Shown here piece after piece: positions 25,449 through 35,235 of a stretch of 64,000 nucleotides of DNA. The translations under genes were made by a program, and so were the position numbers. The stretch covers positions 310,001 through 374,000 of the forward strand of contig NZ_JBMHJM010000001.1 in assembly GCF_049747295.1 (NCBI RefSeq), given 5' to 3'. A model generated the notes under the pieces. That model saw nothing but the letters and a program-made list of their open reading frames with translations, was not told the origin of the DNA and made no database searches. Position 1 is the stretch's first letter. Every line of letters starts with the position of its first letter. This stretch comes from Afipia sp049747295. GTDB lineage: Bacteria > Pseudomonadota > Alphaproteobacteria > Rhizobiales > Xanthobacteraceae.

Positions 25449-28400
25449 TCAGTGAAAATCTCTCGACCGTGGAAGAATACGTACATTGCGCGGATGGCGC
25501 ATCTTGTGAGCCGGCATGTCCGAGCGCGCAGGCAATTCATTGTCAAGCGGTTCGATGACGTCGGCCCCGTTCGGCACAATCGGTTTACGGCTGAGCGCAT
25601 CGTTGGCGAGCTGTTGCAGGTCATACGACCGATCAATCAACCGCTCCGCCACCAGATGGACGACCTTCTCCGGGCTGCTTTGAATAACCCCTTCGATTTC
25701 GATCAATCGAGAGCCCATCACCTCCTTGCGGAAGGTCTCCATGATCTTTGGCCAGACCACGATATTGGCGATGCCGGTTTCATCCTCCAAAGTCATGAAA
25801 ATAACTCCCTTGGAGCTGCCGGGACGCTGCCGCACCAGCACCACGCCGGCACATTTGACACGGCGTTTATCATTGGCATGGGTCACGCCTTGGCAAGAGA
25901 TCACACCTTCCTTTGTGAACATCGGCCGCAGGAATTCCATCGGGTGTCCCTTGAGCGAGAGGCGGATGGTCTGATAGTCCGCCACCACCTGTTCCGGCAG
26001 CGGCATGGCGGGCAACGGTTTCGCCCCTTCGTCCGGCTGCTCACGCGCCGTCGCCGCCGCAAACAGCGGCAACGGAACGTCATCAGGCAATCGCCGCACC
26101 GTCCACAGAGCCTCACGACGATCGAGACCGAGCGAACGAAATGCATCGGCATCCGCAAGCGCAATCAGGGCACGCTTCGGAAGGCCGGTTTCCCGCGCGA
26201 AATCCTCCAGTGACGTGAATTCCTTTCGCGCCCGGGCATCGACAATGCGCTGATCCCAATAGTCCTTGCGAGGCTTCTTGAGAGCCTTGCCGAATTTCTC
26301 GGGAAGCCTGTCATCGACATCAAACACCTCGAAACCATCGATCTGGCGAAAACCGAGGCGCACCGCATTGTGTTCGCCGCTTTTCTCTTCGAGCGTATTC
26401 TGACCAAAGCTGTGGGACACATCGACCTCACGAACTTCAACCTTATTCTTGCGCGCATCGCCGACAATCTGTGCCGGCGCGTAGAAGCCCATCGGCTGCG
26501 AATTCAGCAACCCGCAACAAAATGCATCGGGATGAAAGCACTTGAGCCATGAGGAGACATAGACAAGCTGGGCAAAGCTCGCGGCATGGCTTTCGGGGAA
26601 ACCGTAACTTCCGAAACCTTTGATCTGATCGAAGCAGCTTTTGGCAAAGCCGGGATCGTAGCCACGTGCGATCATATTTCCGACCATCTTATCTTCGAAT
26701 TTATGGATGGTACCGACATTGCGGAATGTCGCCATGGCACGCCGCAATCCATTGGCTTCATCAGCTGTAAATTTTGCAGCCTCGATGGCAATGCGCATTG
26801 CCTGCTCCTGGAAAAGCGGCACACCCATTGTTTTACTCAGAACTTTCTTGAGCTCATCTCGTTCACCGTGTTCGGGTGCCGGTGATGGATACGTTACCTG
26901 CTCATATCCATTTCGCCGCTTCAGATAGGGATGAACCATGTTGCCCTGGATTGGGCCCGGCCGGACAATGGCAACCTCAATTACCAGATCATAAAATTCG
27001 CGTGGCTTGAGGCGCGGCAGCATGTTCATTTGTGCGCGGCTCTCGACCTGGAACACGCCAAGAGACTCACCCTTACAAAGCATGTCGTAAACTTCAGGCT
27101 CCTCAGACGGCAGCGTCGCTAGTTCCCATCGTTTGCCTTTGTGATCCGCGATCAGATCAAAACATTTGCGAATACAGGTCAGCATGCCGAGCGCCAATAC
27201 ATCGACCTTCATCATCTTCAGTGAGTCGATGTCATCCTTGTCCCACTCGATGAAGGTGCGATCATCCATCGCGGCATTGCCGATCGGCACATAAGTATCG
27301 AGCCGATCCTGCGTCAGCACATAGCCTCCCACATGCTGTGACAGATGACGCGGAAATTCGATCAACTCGGTCGCAAGTTCGACGGCGCGGTAGATCATCG
27401 GATTGCTGGGATCGAACCCGGCCTGTTTGACCTGCATCTCACTAAGACCTGAGCCCCAGCTTCCCCACACCGTATCGGCCAAAGCAGCGGTCACGTCTTC
27501 GGTCAGGCCGAGCGCTTTGCCGACATCACGGATGGCGCTGCGCGGGCGGTAATGAATGACAGTCGCGACAATCGCCGCGCGGTGACGCCCATAACGTTTG
27601 TAGACGTATTGCATCACCTCCTCACGACGTGAGTGCTCGAAATCGACATCGATATCGGGAGGCTCTCGACGTTCTTCCGAGAGGAAGCGCTCGAACAGCA
27701 GATCAACCTTGGTTGGATCGACAGAGGTGATCCCAAGCACATAGCACACGGCAGAATTTGCTGCCGATCCCCGCCCCTGACACAGAATGCCTTCGTTGCG
27801 GGCGTGACGCACGATGTCATGCACGGTGAGAAAGTAATGCGCGTAGTCGAGCTTGCGGATCAGCGCGAGTTCTTTCTCCAGGGCTTTCTGCACATCAGGT
27901 GGAGTTTTTTCGCCATAATAGGTTTGGGCGCCTTCCCGGGTCAGATCTTCAAGATGCTGCTGTGCCGTCTTACCGGGTGGCACCGGCTCATCAGGATACT
28001 GGTATTTCAATTCTTCAAGCGTGAAGTTGATGCGATCGGAGAAACGCATGGTCTCTTCGATCGCTTCCGGCGCATCGCGGAACAACCGCGCCATCTCCGC
28101 CCCTGACTTCATATGGCGCTCGGCATTGGCTTGAAGCTTTTTGCCAATGGCATGGATGGTGGTTTTTTCGAGAATGCACGTCAGCACGTCCTGCAACGGT
28201 CTACGTGCTGGATTGTGATAAAGGACTTCGTTGGTTGCGAGCAGCGGCACACGCGCCGTGGCGGCGATCCGCTGCAGCCTTGCCAGACGCCGCTTGTCAT
28301 CACCGCGATAAATCAGGCTTGCAGCCAACCATACTCCATCCGCACCGCTGCGCTTTAACCGATCGAGGGTTTTCAGCGTCTGCGCGACATCGAAGTGATG

Positions 28401-28793
28401 CGGCAACGTCAGAACCAAAAGCTGGCCTTCGGAAAATTCCAGCAAGTCGCCGAGATAAAGCTCGCATTCGCCTTTATCCGCCCTTCGTTTGCCGACAGTC
28501 AGCAACTGACAGAGGCGACCATAAGCCGCGCGATCACGCGGATAGACAAGAATGTCCGGCGTCCCGTCCATGAACACGAGACGCGAACCGATCAACAATT
28601 TCGGCTTATGTTCAACCTCTGGATTGCTCAACTCGGTGTAGGCACGGACCACGCCTGCCAGCGTGTTGCGGTCGGCAATGCCAATGACGGGAATTCCAAG
28701 GTCGCTGGCTTCATGGACATAATCCTGCGGATGCGATCCGCCGCGCAGGAACGAAAAATTGGTGGTGATGCCGATTTCCGCATAAGCCGTCAT
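25449..28793 (-). CDS. dnaE2: Error-prone DNA polymerase DnaE2
   Basis: A 1114-residue C-family DNA polymerase that, with ImuA and ImuB, performs SOS-induced translesion synthesis. The N-terminal PHP domain begins YAEIGITTNFSFLRGGSHP. The polymerase core includes CQGRGSAANSAVCYVLGIT and PPDIDVDFEHSRREEV, which carries catalytic aspartates, and the C-terminal OB fold follows. The ATG at 28793 is chosen because it overlaps the imuB stop by 4 bp; an upstream in-frame start at 28817 would extend into imuB. It is the last gene of the imuA-imuB-dnaE2 cassette read from the LexA-box promoter. Confidence 0.95.
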   Translation of the reverse strand: MTAYAEIGITTNFSFLRGGSHPQDYVHEASDLGIPVIGIADRNTLAGVVRAYTELSNPEVEHKPKLLIGSRLVFMDGTPDILVYPRDRAAYGRLCQLLTVGKRRADKGECELYLGDLLEFSEGQLLVLTLPHHFDVAQTLKTLDRLKRSGADGVWLAASLIYRGDDKRRLARLQRIAATARVPLLATNEVLYHNPARRPLQDVLTCILEKTTIHAIGKKLQANAERHMKSGAEMARLFRDAPEAIEETMRFSDRINFTLEELKYQYPDEPVPPGKTAQQHLEDLTREGAQTYYGEKTPPDVQKALEKELALIRKLDYAHYFLTVHDIVRHARNEGILCQGRGSAANSAVCYVLGITSVDPTKVDLLFERFLSEERREPPDIDVDFEHSRREEVMQYVYKRYGRHRAAIVATVIHYRPRSAIRDVGKALGLTEDVTAALADTVWGSWGSGLSEMQVKQAGFDPSNPMIYRAVELATELIEFPRHLSQHVGGYVLTQDRLDTYVPIGNAAMDDRTFIEWDKDDIDSLKMMKVDVLALGMLTCIRKCFDLIADHKGKRWELATLPSEEPEVYDMLCKGESLGVFQVESRAQMNMLPRLKPREFYDLVIEVAIVRPGPIQGNMVHPYLKRRNGYEQVTYPSPAPEHGERDELKKVLSKTMGVPLFQEQAMRIAIEAAKFTADEANGLRRAMATFRNVGTIHKFEDKMVGNMIARGYDPGFAKSCFDQIKGFGSYGFPESHAASFAQLVYVSSWLKCFHPDAFCCGLLNSQPMGFYAPAQIVGDARKNKVEVREVDVSHSFGQNTLEEKSGEHNAVRLGFRQIDGFEVFDVDDRLPEKFGKALKKPRKDYWDQRIVDARARKEFTSLEDFARETGLPKRALIALADADAFRSLGLDRREALWTVRRLPDDVPLPLFAAATAREQPDEGAKPLPAMPLPEQVVADYQTIRLSLKGHPMEFLRPMFTKEGVISCQGVTHANDKRRVKCAGVVLVRQRPGSSKGVIFMTLEDETGIANIVVWPKIMETFRKEVMGSRLIEIEGVIQSSPEKVVHLVAERLIDRSYDLQQLANDALSRKPIVPNGADVIEPLDNELPARSDMPAHKMRHPRNVRILPRSRDFH

Positions 28794-30394
28794 GCGAACA
28801 ATCCATGCATGAACCATTTCGGCGAAACGGGCTTATTCTTTTCCGGGGCGGTCTCGCTATCCGGTGTGGCGATCTCGTTATAAAGCCCATCGCGATAAAT
28901 CCAGAAACGCAGCCCCTCCTCATCCTCGACCCGGAAATAATCGCGCGTCAAAGCTTCCCCCTCGTGCTGCCACCATTCCATGGCGATGCGCTCAGGACCT
29001 TCCACCCTTACCACCGTGTGGGTGGCACGACGCCAGATGAAGCGGCGCGGCGGACCATCCGGCACAGTCGCAAAAGGCGCATCGATAGGTTCTGGTTTTT
29101 CAAATAACCGTAACGGACGCAGCGGTGGCTCGCCCTCCACGCGCGCGGGCCATTCCGCGATAGAGGCCGCCGTCAGGTGCTGCTGCGCAGGTAAAGCCAT
29201 TTCCGCATGTTCAGGAATATGCGTGTCCTGCGGCAGATGCACCACGACACGCTGGCTACCGATACGTGCCGATATACGGTCGATCAGCGCCGCAACTTCG
29301 TCGTTCTCTTGAACACGCGTGTCGAAATCACGCTGCTCTTGCACGACAATTTCAACATGGCTCGCAGACAGACGGATGAGATCGAAACCAAACCCAGGAT
29401 CGAGCGGATCCGCCAAGGCATCCAGCCGCTCGCGGAACAGACGGTTCATCATCGCTGCTTTGGTTACGGGACGTCCTGCATCCACTGCGATGATGCGCAC
29501 CACGCCATCGGTGCGGAAGAAGCTCGCCTCCAGCCGGCGCGCCCCCTTGCCTTGCTTGTCCATCGCTTGGACCAGCATCTCGGCGAGGTTCGATAGAACA
29601 GATGCAATCACGCCATCGGTGGCAACGGGCTCTGCAAAGCGCCTCTCGACCACGAAATCAGGCAAGGGCTTGCGCGGCGAGATCGGCGCGTCGCCCTGCC
29701 CTAAGGCCTGCTGCAAAAGATCCGTGAAAGCCGCACCGAAACGTGCGCTCAGCTCATGCGGGGCGCGCGACGCCACATCACCAATGGTCTTGAGCCCGGC
29801 ACGTCGCAGCCCTCGCGTGATGGCATCATCGGCGCGGAGAGCAAACACCGACAGCGCACTGACCGCCTCAGCCTCTTTGCCATCCTCAACGATACAGGTT
29901 CGCGCGGCCTGCGTCAGCGTGCGGGCGCAGACCGCCGTTCCGGCAATCGCTGCATTGATGATAAAGTCTTGCTGCTGGAACGAGGTGCAGATGGTGCGCA
30001 GCATGGCGGCTTCGCCACCGAACAGATGCGCACATCCGCTGATGTCGAGAAACAGGCCAAACGGCGGATCCAGCGCCACCAGTGGTGTAAACCGATCACA
30101 CCAATCGGCAATGTCTTCCAGCAATCTGGCATCCGCAGTCTCGTCGAGATCAAAGACCTGCACGTCAGGATCGATCGCGCGTGCATTGGCGAGCGGCAGG
30201 CCCTCTTCAAGCCCGATACGCGCGGCTGCGTCGTTCAGCGCTCTGACCTGCAGGGCGTTGTTGAGCTTGCCAACAACGACGCAGGGACGATCATCATCCA
30301 GCACGCCGCCTGGCAGCCGTTTCAACCTGTCGGTAGGCAGGCGCGGCAGCCACAGGCTGAGAATACGACGCCTGTTCACGGAAGAGGCCCTCAT
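28790..30394 (-). CDS. imuB: ImuB, inactive Y-family polymerase-like mutasome subunit
   Basis: A 534-residue protein of the ImuB branch of Y-family polymerases. It begins MRASSVNRRRILSLWLPRLP, where active DinB proteins have the DxDxFFA metal site; the first catalytic acid is absent, as is usual for ImuB. The helix-hairpin-helix region (RAGLKTIGDVASRAPHELSA) and little-finger region remain. In the family it bridges DnaE2 to the beta clamp. The start at 30394 has GGAG upstream and overlaps imuA by about 100 bp. Its stop overlaps dnaE2 by 4 bp. Confidence 0.92.
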   Translation of the reverse strand: MRASSVNRRRILSLWLPRLPTDRLKRLPGGVLDDDRPCVVVGKLNNALQVRALNDAAARIGLEEGLPLANARAIDPDVQVFDLDETADARLLEDIADWCDRFTPLVALDPPFGLFLDISGCAHLFGGEAAMLRTICTSFQQQDFIINAAIAGTAVCARTLTQAARTCIVEDGKEAEAVSALSVFALRADDAITRGLRRAGLKTIGDVASRAPHELSARFGAAFTDLLQQALGQGDAPISPRKPLPDFVVERRFAEPVATDGVIASVLSNLAEMLVQAMDKQGKGARRLEASFFRTDGVVRIIAVDAGRPVTKAAMMNRLFRERLDALADPLDPGFGFDLIRLSASHVEIVVQEQRDFDTRVQENDEVAALIDRISARIGSQRVVVHLPQDTHIPEHAEMALPAQQHLTAASIAEWPARVEGEPPLRPLRLFEKPEPIDAPFATVPDGPPRRFIWRRATHTVVRVEGPERIAMEWWQHEGEALTRDYFRVEDEEGLRFWIYRDGLYNEIATPDSETAPEKNKPVSPKWFMHGLFA

Positions 30395-31070
30395 CACATT
30401 TCCACTCCATGATCCATCGTCCGGTCTGGCCGTGACGATTGCGAACAAGTTCGGCATCAAGTATCGGCGCGCCCCATGCTTCGGTTGCCATCGGCGACGG
30501 CACGCCACGCACCAGCCAGCGCGTTTCCGCCGTGCTGGTCGCAGGCATGGCCGCCGTGCGCAGCACAAGGCATGTGACGTTTGATGTCCGTGCGGTGAGC
30601 GTCAGCTTGCGGCTCGCAACCAGATCAAACTGACGCACCTCGCCCCAGACATCGAGGACAACCGCGCCGAGGGCATCACACGCAAGCGCATCGGCCGTGA
30701 CACGCAACGCGTTTTCTGCATCCCCAGCCCTGACGACGACCAGCAAGCGCGGGTCCAGGCCCAGCGCAGCCAAGCCTCCCAGCGACAACGCACCGGATTC
30801 GATCTCCGCAAAATCCTGCCGCACCCAGAGCAGCGGCCGTCGTCCCGCCAGGCGATGAGCAAGCCCTGCAATGAAGCCGGTCGCCGCCGTTGCGTTGCGC
30901 CCGCCTTCGGCGAACACCTCATGCAGCGCACCGCGCACCAGACCTCCCTGAAGCATTGCATCCGCATCGGTATGACCCAACGCCACGCGCACCAAGCCGT
31001 CCGTTTCGCCTTCGAGACGGCCGATGGTCTTTCGCAGAGACGCGAGTGTGCTCATGCGTGCGCTGGTCAT
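30294..31070 (-). CDS. imuA: ImuA, RecA/SulA-like mutasome subunit
   Basis: A 258-residue ImuA protein, the first gene of the SOS mutagenesis cassette. It has a RecA-like fold without an intact Walker A (GGLVRGALHEVFAEGGRNAT), with LLWVRQDFAEIESGALSLGG and LGLDPRLLVVVRAGDAENAL typical of ImuA. ImuA is needed with ImuB and DnaE2 for damage-induced mutagenesis. ATG 31070 is chosen for its AGGAG at good spacing; in-frame starts at 31100 and 31055 exist. A LexA box lies 60 bases upstream, so induction by DNA damage is expected. Confidence 0.92.
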   Translation of the reverse strand: MTSARMSTLASLRKTIGRLEGETDGLVRVALGHTDADAMLQGGLVRGALHEVFAEGGRNATAATGFIAGLAHRLAGRRPLLWVRQDFAEIESGALSLGGLAALGLDPRLLVVVRAGDAENALRVTADALACDALGAVVLDVWGEVRQFDLVASRKLTLTARTSNVTCLVLRTAAMPATSTAETRWLVRGVPSPMATEAWGAPILDAELVRNRHGQTGRWIMEWKCDEGLFREQASYSQPVAAAPAYRQVETAARRRAG

Positions 31071-31129
31071 GCGCCGCTCCTGACATTTGAAAATCGTCAC
31101 CGCCGATTGAACGAATGACGGGCTTATTT

Positions 31130-31144
31130 GTTCATGATATGTTC
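31130..31144. promoter_or_regulatory. LexA (SOS) box shared by divergent operons
   Basis: The sequence GTTC-ATGATAT-GTTC matches the alphaproteobacterial LexA operator GTTC-N7-GTTC exactly. It lies between imuA (start 31070, minus) and the radical SAM gene (start 31215, plus), so one operator could control both directions. TAATATAAA just beyond it on the plus strand may be part of a -10 region. Confidence 0.88.
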
Positions 31145-31214
31145 TAATATAAAGCTAAGAGCCGGGGATGAGTCAACCGGTTCATTTTCGGTAGTCAAAA
31201 CAAAGAGATCAGGA

Positions 31215-32447
31215 ATGGATGTGCAAGCAAAACTGGCCATTTTGGCGGATGCCGCCAAGTACGACGCCTCCTGCGCCTCCAGTGGAACCGAAACGCGGGA
31301 CAGCCGCGACGGCAAAGGCATGGGATCGACCGACGCGGGCATGGGCATTTGTCATTCTTATGCGCCGGACGGCCGGTGCATTTCGCTGCTGAAAATCCTT
31401 CTCACCAACGCCTGCAACTACGACTGCCTTTACTGCATCAATCGCGCCTCCTCGAATGTGCAACGCGCGCGGTTTACGGTCGAGGAAGCGGTCAAACTGA
31501 CGCTGGACTTCTATCGCCGCAATTACATCGAGGGCCTGTTTCTCTCCTCCGGCATCATCCGCAGCCCCAACTACACCATGGAGCAGGTTGTGCGGGTGGC
31601 GAAGAGCCTGCGTGAGGATCATCACTTCCGCGGCTACATTCACCTCAAGACAATCCCTGAAGCTGATGACGCTTTGATCGCGGAAGCCGGCAAGTACGCT
31701 GACCGTCTCAGCATCAACATCGAGGTTCCGACCGAAACCAGTTTGACAAAGCTTGCGCCGGAGAAAGACGTGCGCGCCATCCGCCGCACCATGGGACGGC
31801 TGCGGCTCAAACTCGACGAGGCGAAAGAGAATAAGTCGAGCAAGCATGCCCAGCGCTTTGCACCGGCGGGTCAAAGCACGCAGATGATTATCGGCGCCGA
31901 TAGCTCGAACGATCAAACGATCCTCGAGACCAGCGCCAATCTCTACAGTTCGTATCAACTCAAGCGCGTCTATTATTCAGCCTTCAGTCCGATCCCGGAC
32001 GCAAGCCGTGGCCTTCCGTTACAGGCTCCACCTCTGGTTCGCGAGCACCGGCTCTATCAGGCCGACTGGCTGATGCGCTTTTATGGCTTCGACATCGGCG
32101 AGATCACCAATCCGCTCGAAGGCGGCATGCTGCCGCTCGACATCGATCCGAAACTGGCCTGGGCGCTTCGCCACCGCGACCGTTTCCCGCTCGATGTCAA
32201 TCGTGCAAGCCGTGAAGATCTGCTACGCGTGCCGGGCTTCGGAGTCAAAACCGTCGACCGCATCATGACCGCGCGCCGGTTTACACATCTCCGCGCGGCT
32301 GATCTCGCACGGCTGAACGTTCCGCGGAACAAGGCTCTCCCTTTCATCCTTCTCGCTGATCACAGGCCTGCGGCGTCTTTGCTCGATAGCAAGCGGCTCG
32401 TCGAATTGTTTCGTCCGCGGGCAACGCAACTCGGATTCGGATTCTGA
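31215..32447 (+). CDS. Putative DNA modification/repair radical SAM protein (TIGR03916-like)
   Basis: A 410-residue radical SAM enzyme with the cluster-binding CNYDCLYC (Cys67, Cys71, Cys74) and a C-terminal helix-hairpin-helix (VNRASREDLLRVPGFGVKTV) suited to DNA binding. The family TIGR03916 is known only as a putative DNA modification or repair protein that occurs together with a uracil-DNA-glycosylase-like partner, as here. The ATG at 31215 is chosen for its AGGA upstream. The gene is 2 bases from the next one and begins 71 bases after a LexA box, so SOS induction is likely. The reaction is unknown. Confidence 0.85.
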   Translation: MDVQAKLAILADAAKYDASCASSGTETRDSRDGKGMGSTDAGMGICHSYAPDGRCISLLKILLTNACNYDCLYCINRASSNVQRARFTVEEAVKLTLDFYRRNYIEGLFLSSGIIRSPNYTMEQVVRVAKSLREDHHFRGYIHLKTIPEADDALIAEAGKYADRLSINIEVPTETSLTKLAPEKDVRAIRRTMGRLRLKLDEAKENKSSKHAQRFAPAGQSTQMIIGADSSNDQTILETSANLYSSYQLKRVYYSAFSPIPDASRGLPLQAPPLVREHRLYQADWLMRFYGFDIGEITNPLEGGMLPLDIDPKLAWALRHRDRFPLDVNRASREDLLRVPGFGVKTVDRIMTARRFTHLRAADLARLNVPRNKALPFILLADHRPAASLLDSKRLVELFRPRATQLGFGF

Positions 32448-32449
32448 CA

Positions 32450-33880
32450 TTGCACGTGATCGCTCTCAATCATGACATCGATTTTCAGGGCTGGCGTGAA
32501 GCTGCACGCGCCCTCGCGCTGAACAACGTGGCTCCAGAAGACGTCACCTGGAGCGTTGCAAACCAGGACCTCAGCCTGTTTCAACCTACGCGCCTCCCCG
32601 AGATTGAACAGGGTGCAACCTTCAACGTGCCTGCCGCCTTTGTTGAGCTTGCCCAGACCGCCATCCTCCATCAAACGCCTGACCGGTTTGGCCTGCTTTA
32701 CCGAGTGCTCTGGCGCCTGCGCCGATGCCCCGATCTACTTGAGGTCTCCACGGATGCTGATATGTCCCGCCTGCGATCGCTGGTGAAAGATGTTCGCCGC
32801 GATGAGCACAAGATGCATGCCTTTGTTCGCTTCCGGGAATTCGGCGACGGTCGCGACAGCCGCTTTGTCGCGTGGTTCGAGCCCACCCATCATATTGTCG
32901 AGCTCGCCGCTCCGTTCTTCGAACGACGCTTCTGCGATATTCCCTGGTCCATCCTGACGCCAGAGCGCTGTGCCCACTGGGATGGTCACCGGACCATCTT
33001 CACGGAAGGCGCGAGAAAAACCGATGCGCCGTCGAGCGATCCGCTCGAAGACATTTGGCGCACTTATTACGCCAGCATTTTCAATCCCGCGCGATTGAAG
33101 ATCAAAGCCATGCAGACTGAGATGCCGCGGAAATACTGGCGGAACCTTCCCGAGGCTTCGCTGATTGATCCGTTGATCCAAAAGGCGTCACGCACGACGC
33201 AGGCGATGATCGCACGCGACGCCCCTGAGCCACGGCCCTCTCAACAGCGAAAAGAAGTTCCAATGGCCAAGCATCCGGCGCAAGACAATCTGACAGCGCT
33301 GCGGGCAGAAGCCGCCGATTGCCGCGCCTGCCACCTCTGGAAGGATGCAACCCAGACCGTGTTCGGCGAAGGCCCTCGCCACGCACCGATCATGCTGGTG
33401 GGCGAGCAGCCGGGCGACAAGGAAGATCTGGCGGGCAAGCCGTTTGTGGGGCCGGCAGGTCAGGTCCTCAACCGCGCCCTGGAAGATGCCGGCATCGAGC
33501 GAGACAAAGTCTACGTCACCAATGCGGTGAAACATTTCAAGTTCGTGCCGCGCGGCAAGATCCGGCTGCACCAAAAGCCGAGCACGCCCGAGATCAAGGC
33601 TTGCCGGCAGTGGTATGAGCGCGAACGGGCCGTGATCAAGCCGCTGCTCGTGGTGGCCATGGGAGCGACCGCGGCGCAAAGCGTGTTCGGCAAGATCACG
33701 CCGATCGGCAAGAACCGCGGCCATTTGATCGACCTGGAAGACGCCAAGGCACTGGTGACGGTTCACCCGTCCTATCTGCTGCGCCTGCCTGATGCCGATG
33801 CCAAGGAACGCGAATACGAAGCGTTCGTGGAGGACCTCAAGATCGCGGCATCCTTCTTACGCAGACGCCACGCCGCCTGA
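32450..33880 (+). CDS. UdgX-type uracil-DNA glycosylase fused to a TIGR03915-like domain
   Basis: A 476-residue two-domain protein. Residues 1 to about 245 match the uncharacterised partner domain TIGR03915 (WREAARALALNNVAPEDVTW, EDIWRTYYASIFNPARLKIK). Residues about 275-475 form a UDG-superfamily domain with GEQPGDKEDLAG, FVGPAGQ, and VHPSYLLR. KIRLHQKPS stands where UdgX has KRRIH, whose His binds uracil-site DNA covalently, so the key His appears kept. The start is TTG at 32450 (or GTG at 32456). It follows the radical SAM gene by 2 bases and shares its LexA-controlled promoter. Role: likely recognition of uracil in damaged DNA; the fusion's exact job is unknown. Confidence 0.87.
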   Translation: MHVIALNHDIDFQGWREAARALALNNVAPEDVTWSVANQDLSLFQPTRLPEIEQGATFNVPAAFVELAQTAILHQTPDRFGLLYRVLWRLRRCPDLLEVSTDADMSRLRSLVKDVRRDEHKMHAFVRFREFGDGRDSRFVAWFEPTHHIVELAAPFFERRFCDIPWSILTPERCAHWDGHRTIFTEGARKTDAPSSDPLEDIWRTYYASIFNPARLKIKAMQTEMPRKYWRNLPEASLIDPLIQKASRTTQAMIARDAPEPRPSQQRKEVPMAKHPAQDNLTALRAEAADCRACHLWKDATQTVFGEGPRHAPIMLVGEQPGDKEDLAGKPFVGPAGQVLNRALEDAGIERDKVYVTNAVKHFKFVPRGKIRLHQKPSTPEIKACRQWYERERAVIKPLLVVAMGATAAQSVFGKITPIGKNRGHLIDLEDAKALVTVHPSYLLRLPDADAKEREYEAFVEDLKIAASFLRRRHAA

Positions 33881-33899
33881 TCACAAGCAGACGACAGAC

Positions 33900-35072
33900 T
33901 CAGCCCGCGAGCTGCGTCTCGACCAGCTTGATCCAGTAGGACGAACCGTACACGATGGCATCGTCGTTAAAATTGTAAGCCGGGTGATGCAGGCCGGCGC
34001 TGTCACCGTTCCCGATGAAGATGAAAGCGCCAGGCCGAGCTTCCACCATATAAGCGAAGTCCTCGGCGCCCATCACCGGCGGAATGTCGGTGCTGACCTT
34101 GTCCTCACCGACGATCTCCGTGGCTACGCGCGCGGCGATATCGGTTTCAGCGGCATGATTGACCAGCACCGGATAGCTTCGCTCATAGTCGAGGGTGATC
34201 TTGGCGCCGGAAAGCTGCGCAACACCTGCAACCACCTCGCGAACGCGCTGTTCAACCAAATCCCTGACTTCAGGCGTCAACGATCGAACCGTTCCTTTGA
34301 GTTCCGCAGTCTGCGGAATGACGTTGCGCGCATTGCCGGCGTGAAACTCACAGATCGAAAGCACTGCGGCGTCCAGTGGATCGACGCTGCGCGACACCAC
34401 CGATTGCAGCGCCGTAATGAGCTGAGCCCCCACCAACACCGAGTCGATGCTCTTGTGCGGACGCGCGGCGTGGCCACCAACACCTTCGATGGAGATGTTG
34501 ACGTGATCGGTCGCCGCCATGGTTGGGCCCACACGTGTCGCAAACGTGCCGACCGCCATGCCGGGACTGTTGTGCATGCCATAGACCTGTTCGACATTGA
34601 AACGGTCCATCAGACCGTCCTTGATCATCGCGGCGGCACCGGCACCGCCCTCTTCCGCCGGCTGAAAAATCACCACCGCGTCGCCGGCGAAATTGCGCGT
34701 CTCCGCCAGATAACGCGCGGCGCCGAGCAGCATCGCCGTGTGGCCATCATGGCCGCAGGCGTGCATTTTGCCGGGCACGGTCGATTGGTACTCGACCCCG
34801 GTTTCCTCCTCGATTGGCAGCGCGTCCATATCCGCGCGCAGTCCAATCGCCTTCAGGCCGCCATTCGCGGGCTTACGCCCTTTGATCACGCCGACCACGC
34901 CGGTGCGCCCCAAACCGGTTGCAACCTCGTCGCAGCCAAATTCGCGCAGGCGATCGGCAACGAAGGCTGCCGTGCGGTGCACGTCGTACATGAGTTCGGG
35001 ATGCGCATGCAGATCGCGGCGCCAGCCCATGATATCAGCTTGCAGATCGGCGACGCGGTTGACGATGGGCAC
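33900..35072 (-). CDS. M20 family amidohydrolase (aminoacylase/hippurate hydrolase type)
   Basis: A 390-residue cytoplasmic metallohydrolase of family M20D, cleaving N-acyl amino acids or related amides. Metal-site motifs include LRADMDALP, HACGHDGHTAMLLG, QPAEEGGAGA and the dimerisation region SIEGVGGHAARPH. The length is standard. It starts with GTG at 35072, with GAGAGG eight bases upstream. It is convergent with the uracil-glycosylase gene (19-base gap) and divergent from the GMC oxidoreductase. Substrate is not determinable. Confidence 0.93.
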   Translation of the reverse strand: MPIVNRVADLQADIMGWRRDLHAHPELMYDVHRTAAFVADRLREFGCDEVATGLGRTGVVGVIKGRKPANGGLKAIGLRADMDALPIEEETGVEYQSTVPGKMHACGHDGHTAMLLGAARYLAETRNFAGDAVVIFQPAEEGGAGAAAMIKDGLMDRFNVEQVYGMHNSPGMAVGTFATRVGPTMAATDHVNISIEGVGGHAARPHKSIDSVLVGAQLITALQSVVSRSVDPLDAAVLSICEFHAGNARNVIPQTAELKGTVRSLTPEVRDLVEQRVREVVAGVAQLSGAKITLDYERSYPVLVNHAAETDIAARVATEIVGEDKVSTDIPPVMGAEDFAYMVEARPGAFIFIGNGDSAGLHHPAYNFNDDAIVYGSSYWIKLVETQLAG

Positions 35073-35235
35073 GATGGAAACCTCTCGATCGGATCAGGGA
35101 CAATAAAGCTACCATGCGCGTGCGACAGACCCAATATCTGCGCAAAGTGGAATTGCACAGGTTCGGACTGTACAGCGAGGGCCTGCTGAGGTCATAAACT
35201 GTTCAAGAAACCGAATAAGAGATGCAGGACAGAAT

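Noticed and set aside
33792..35189. Long plus-strand open frame of 465 codons
   Set aside because: It is antisense to the M20 amidohydrolase, which has intact metal-binding motifs.
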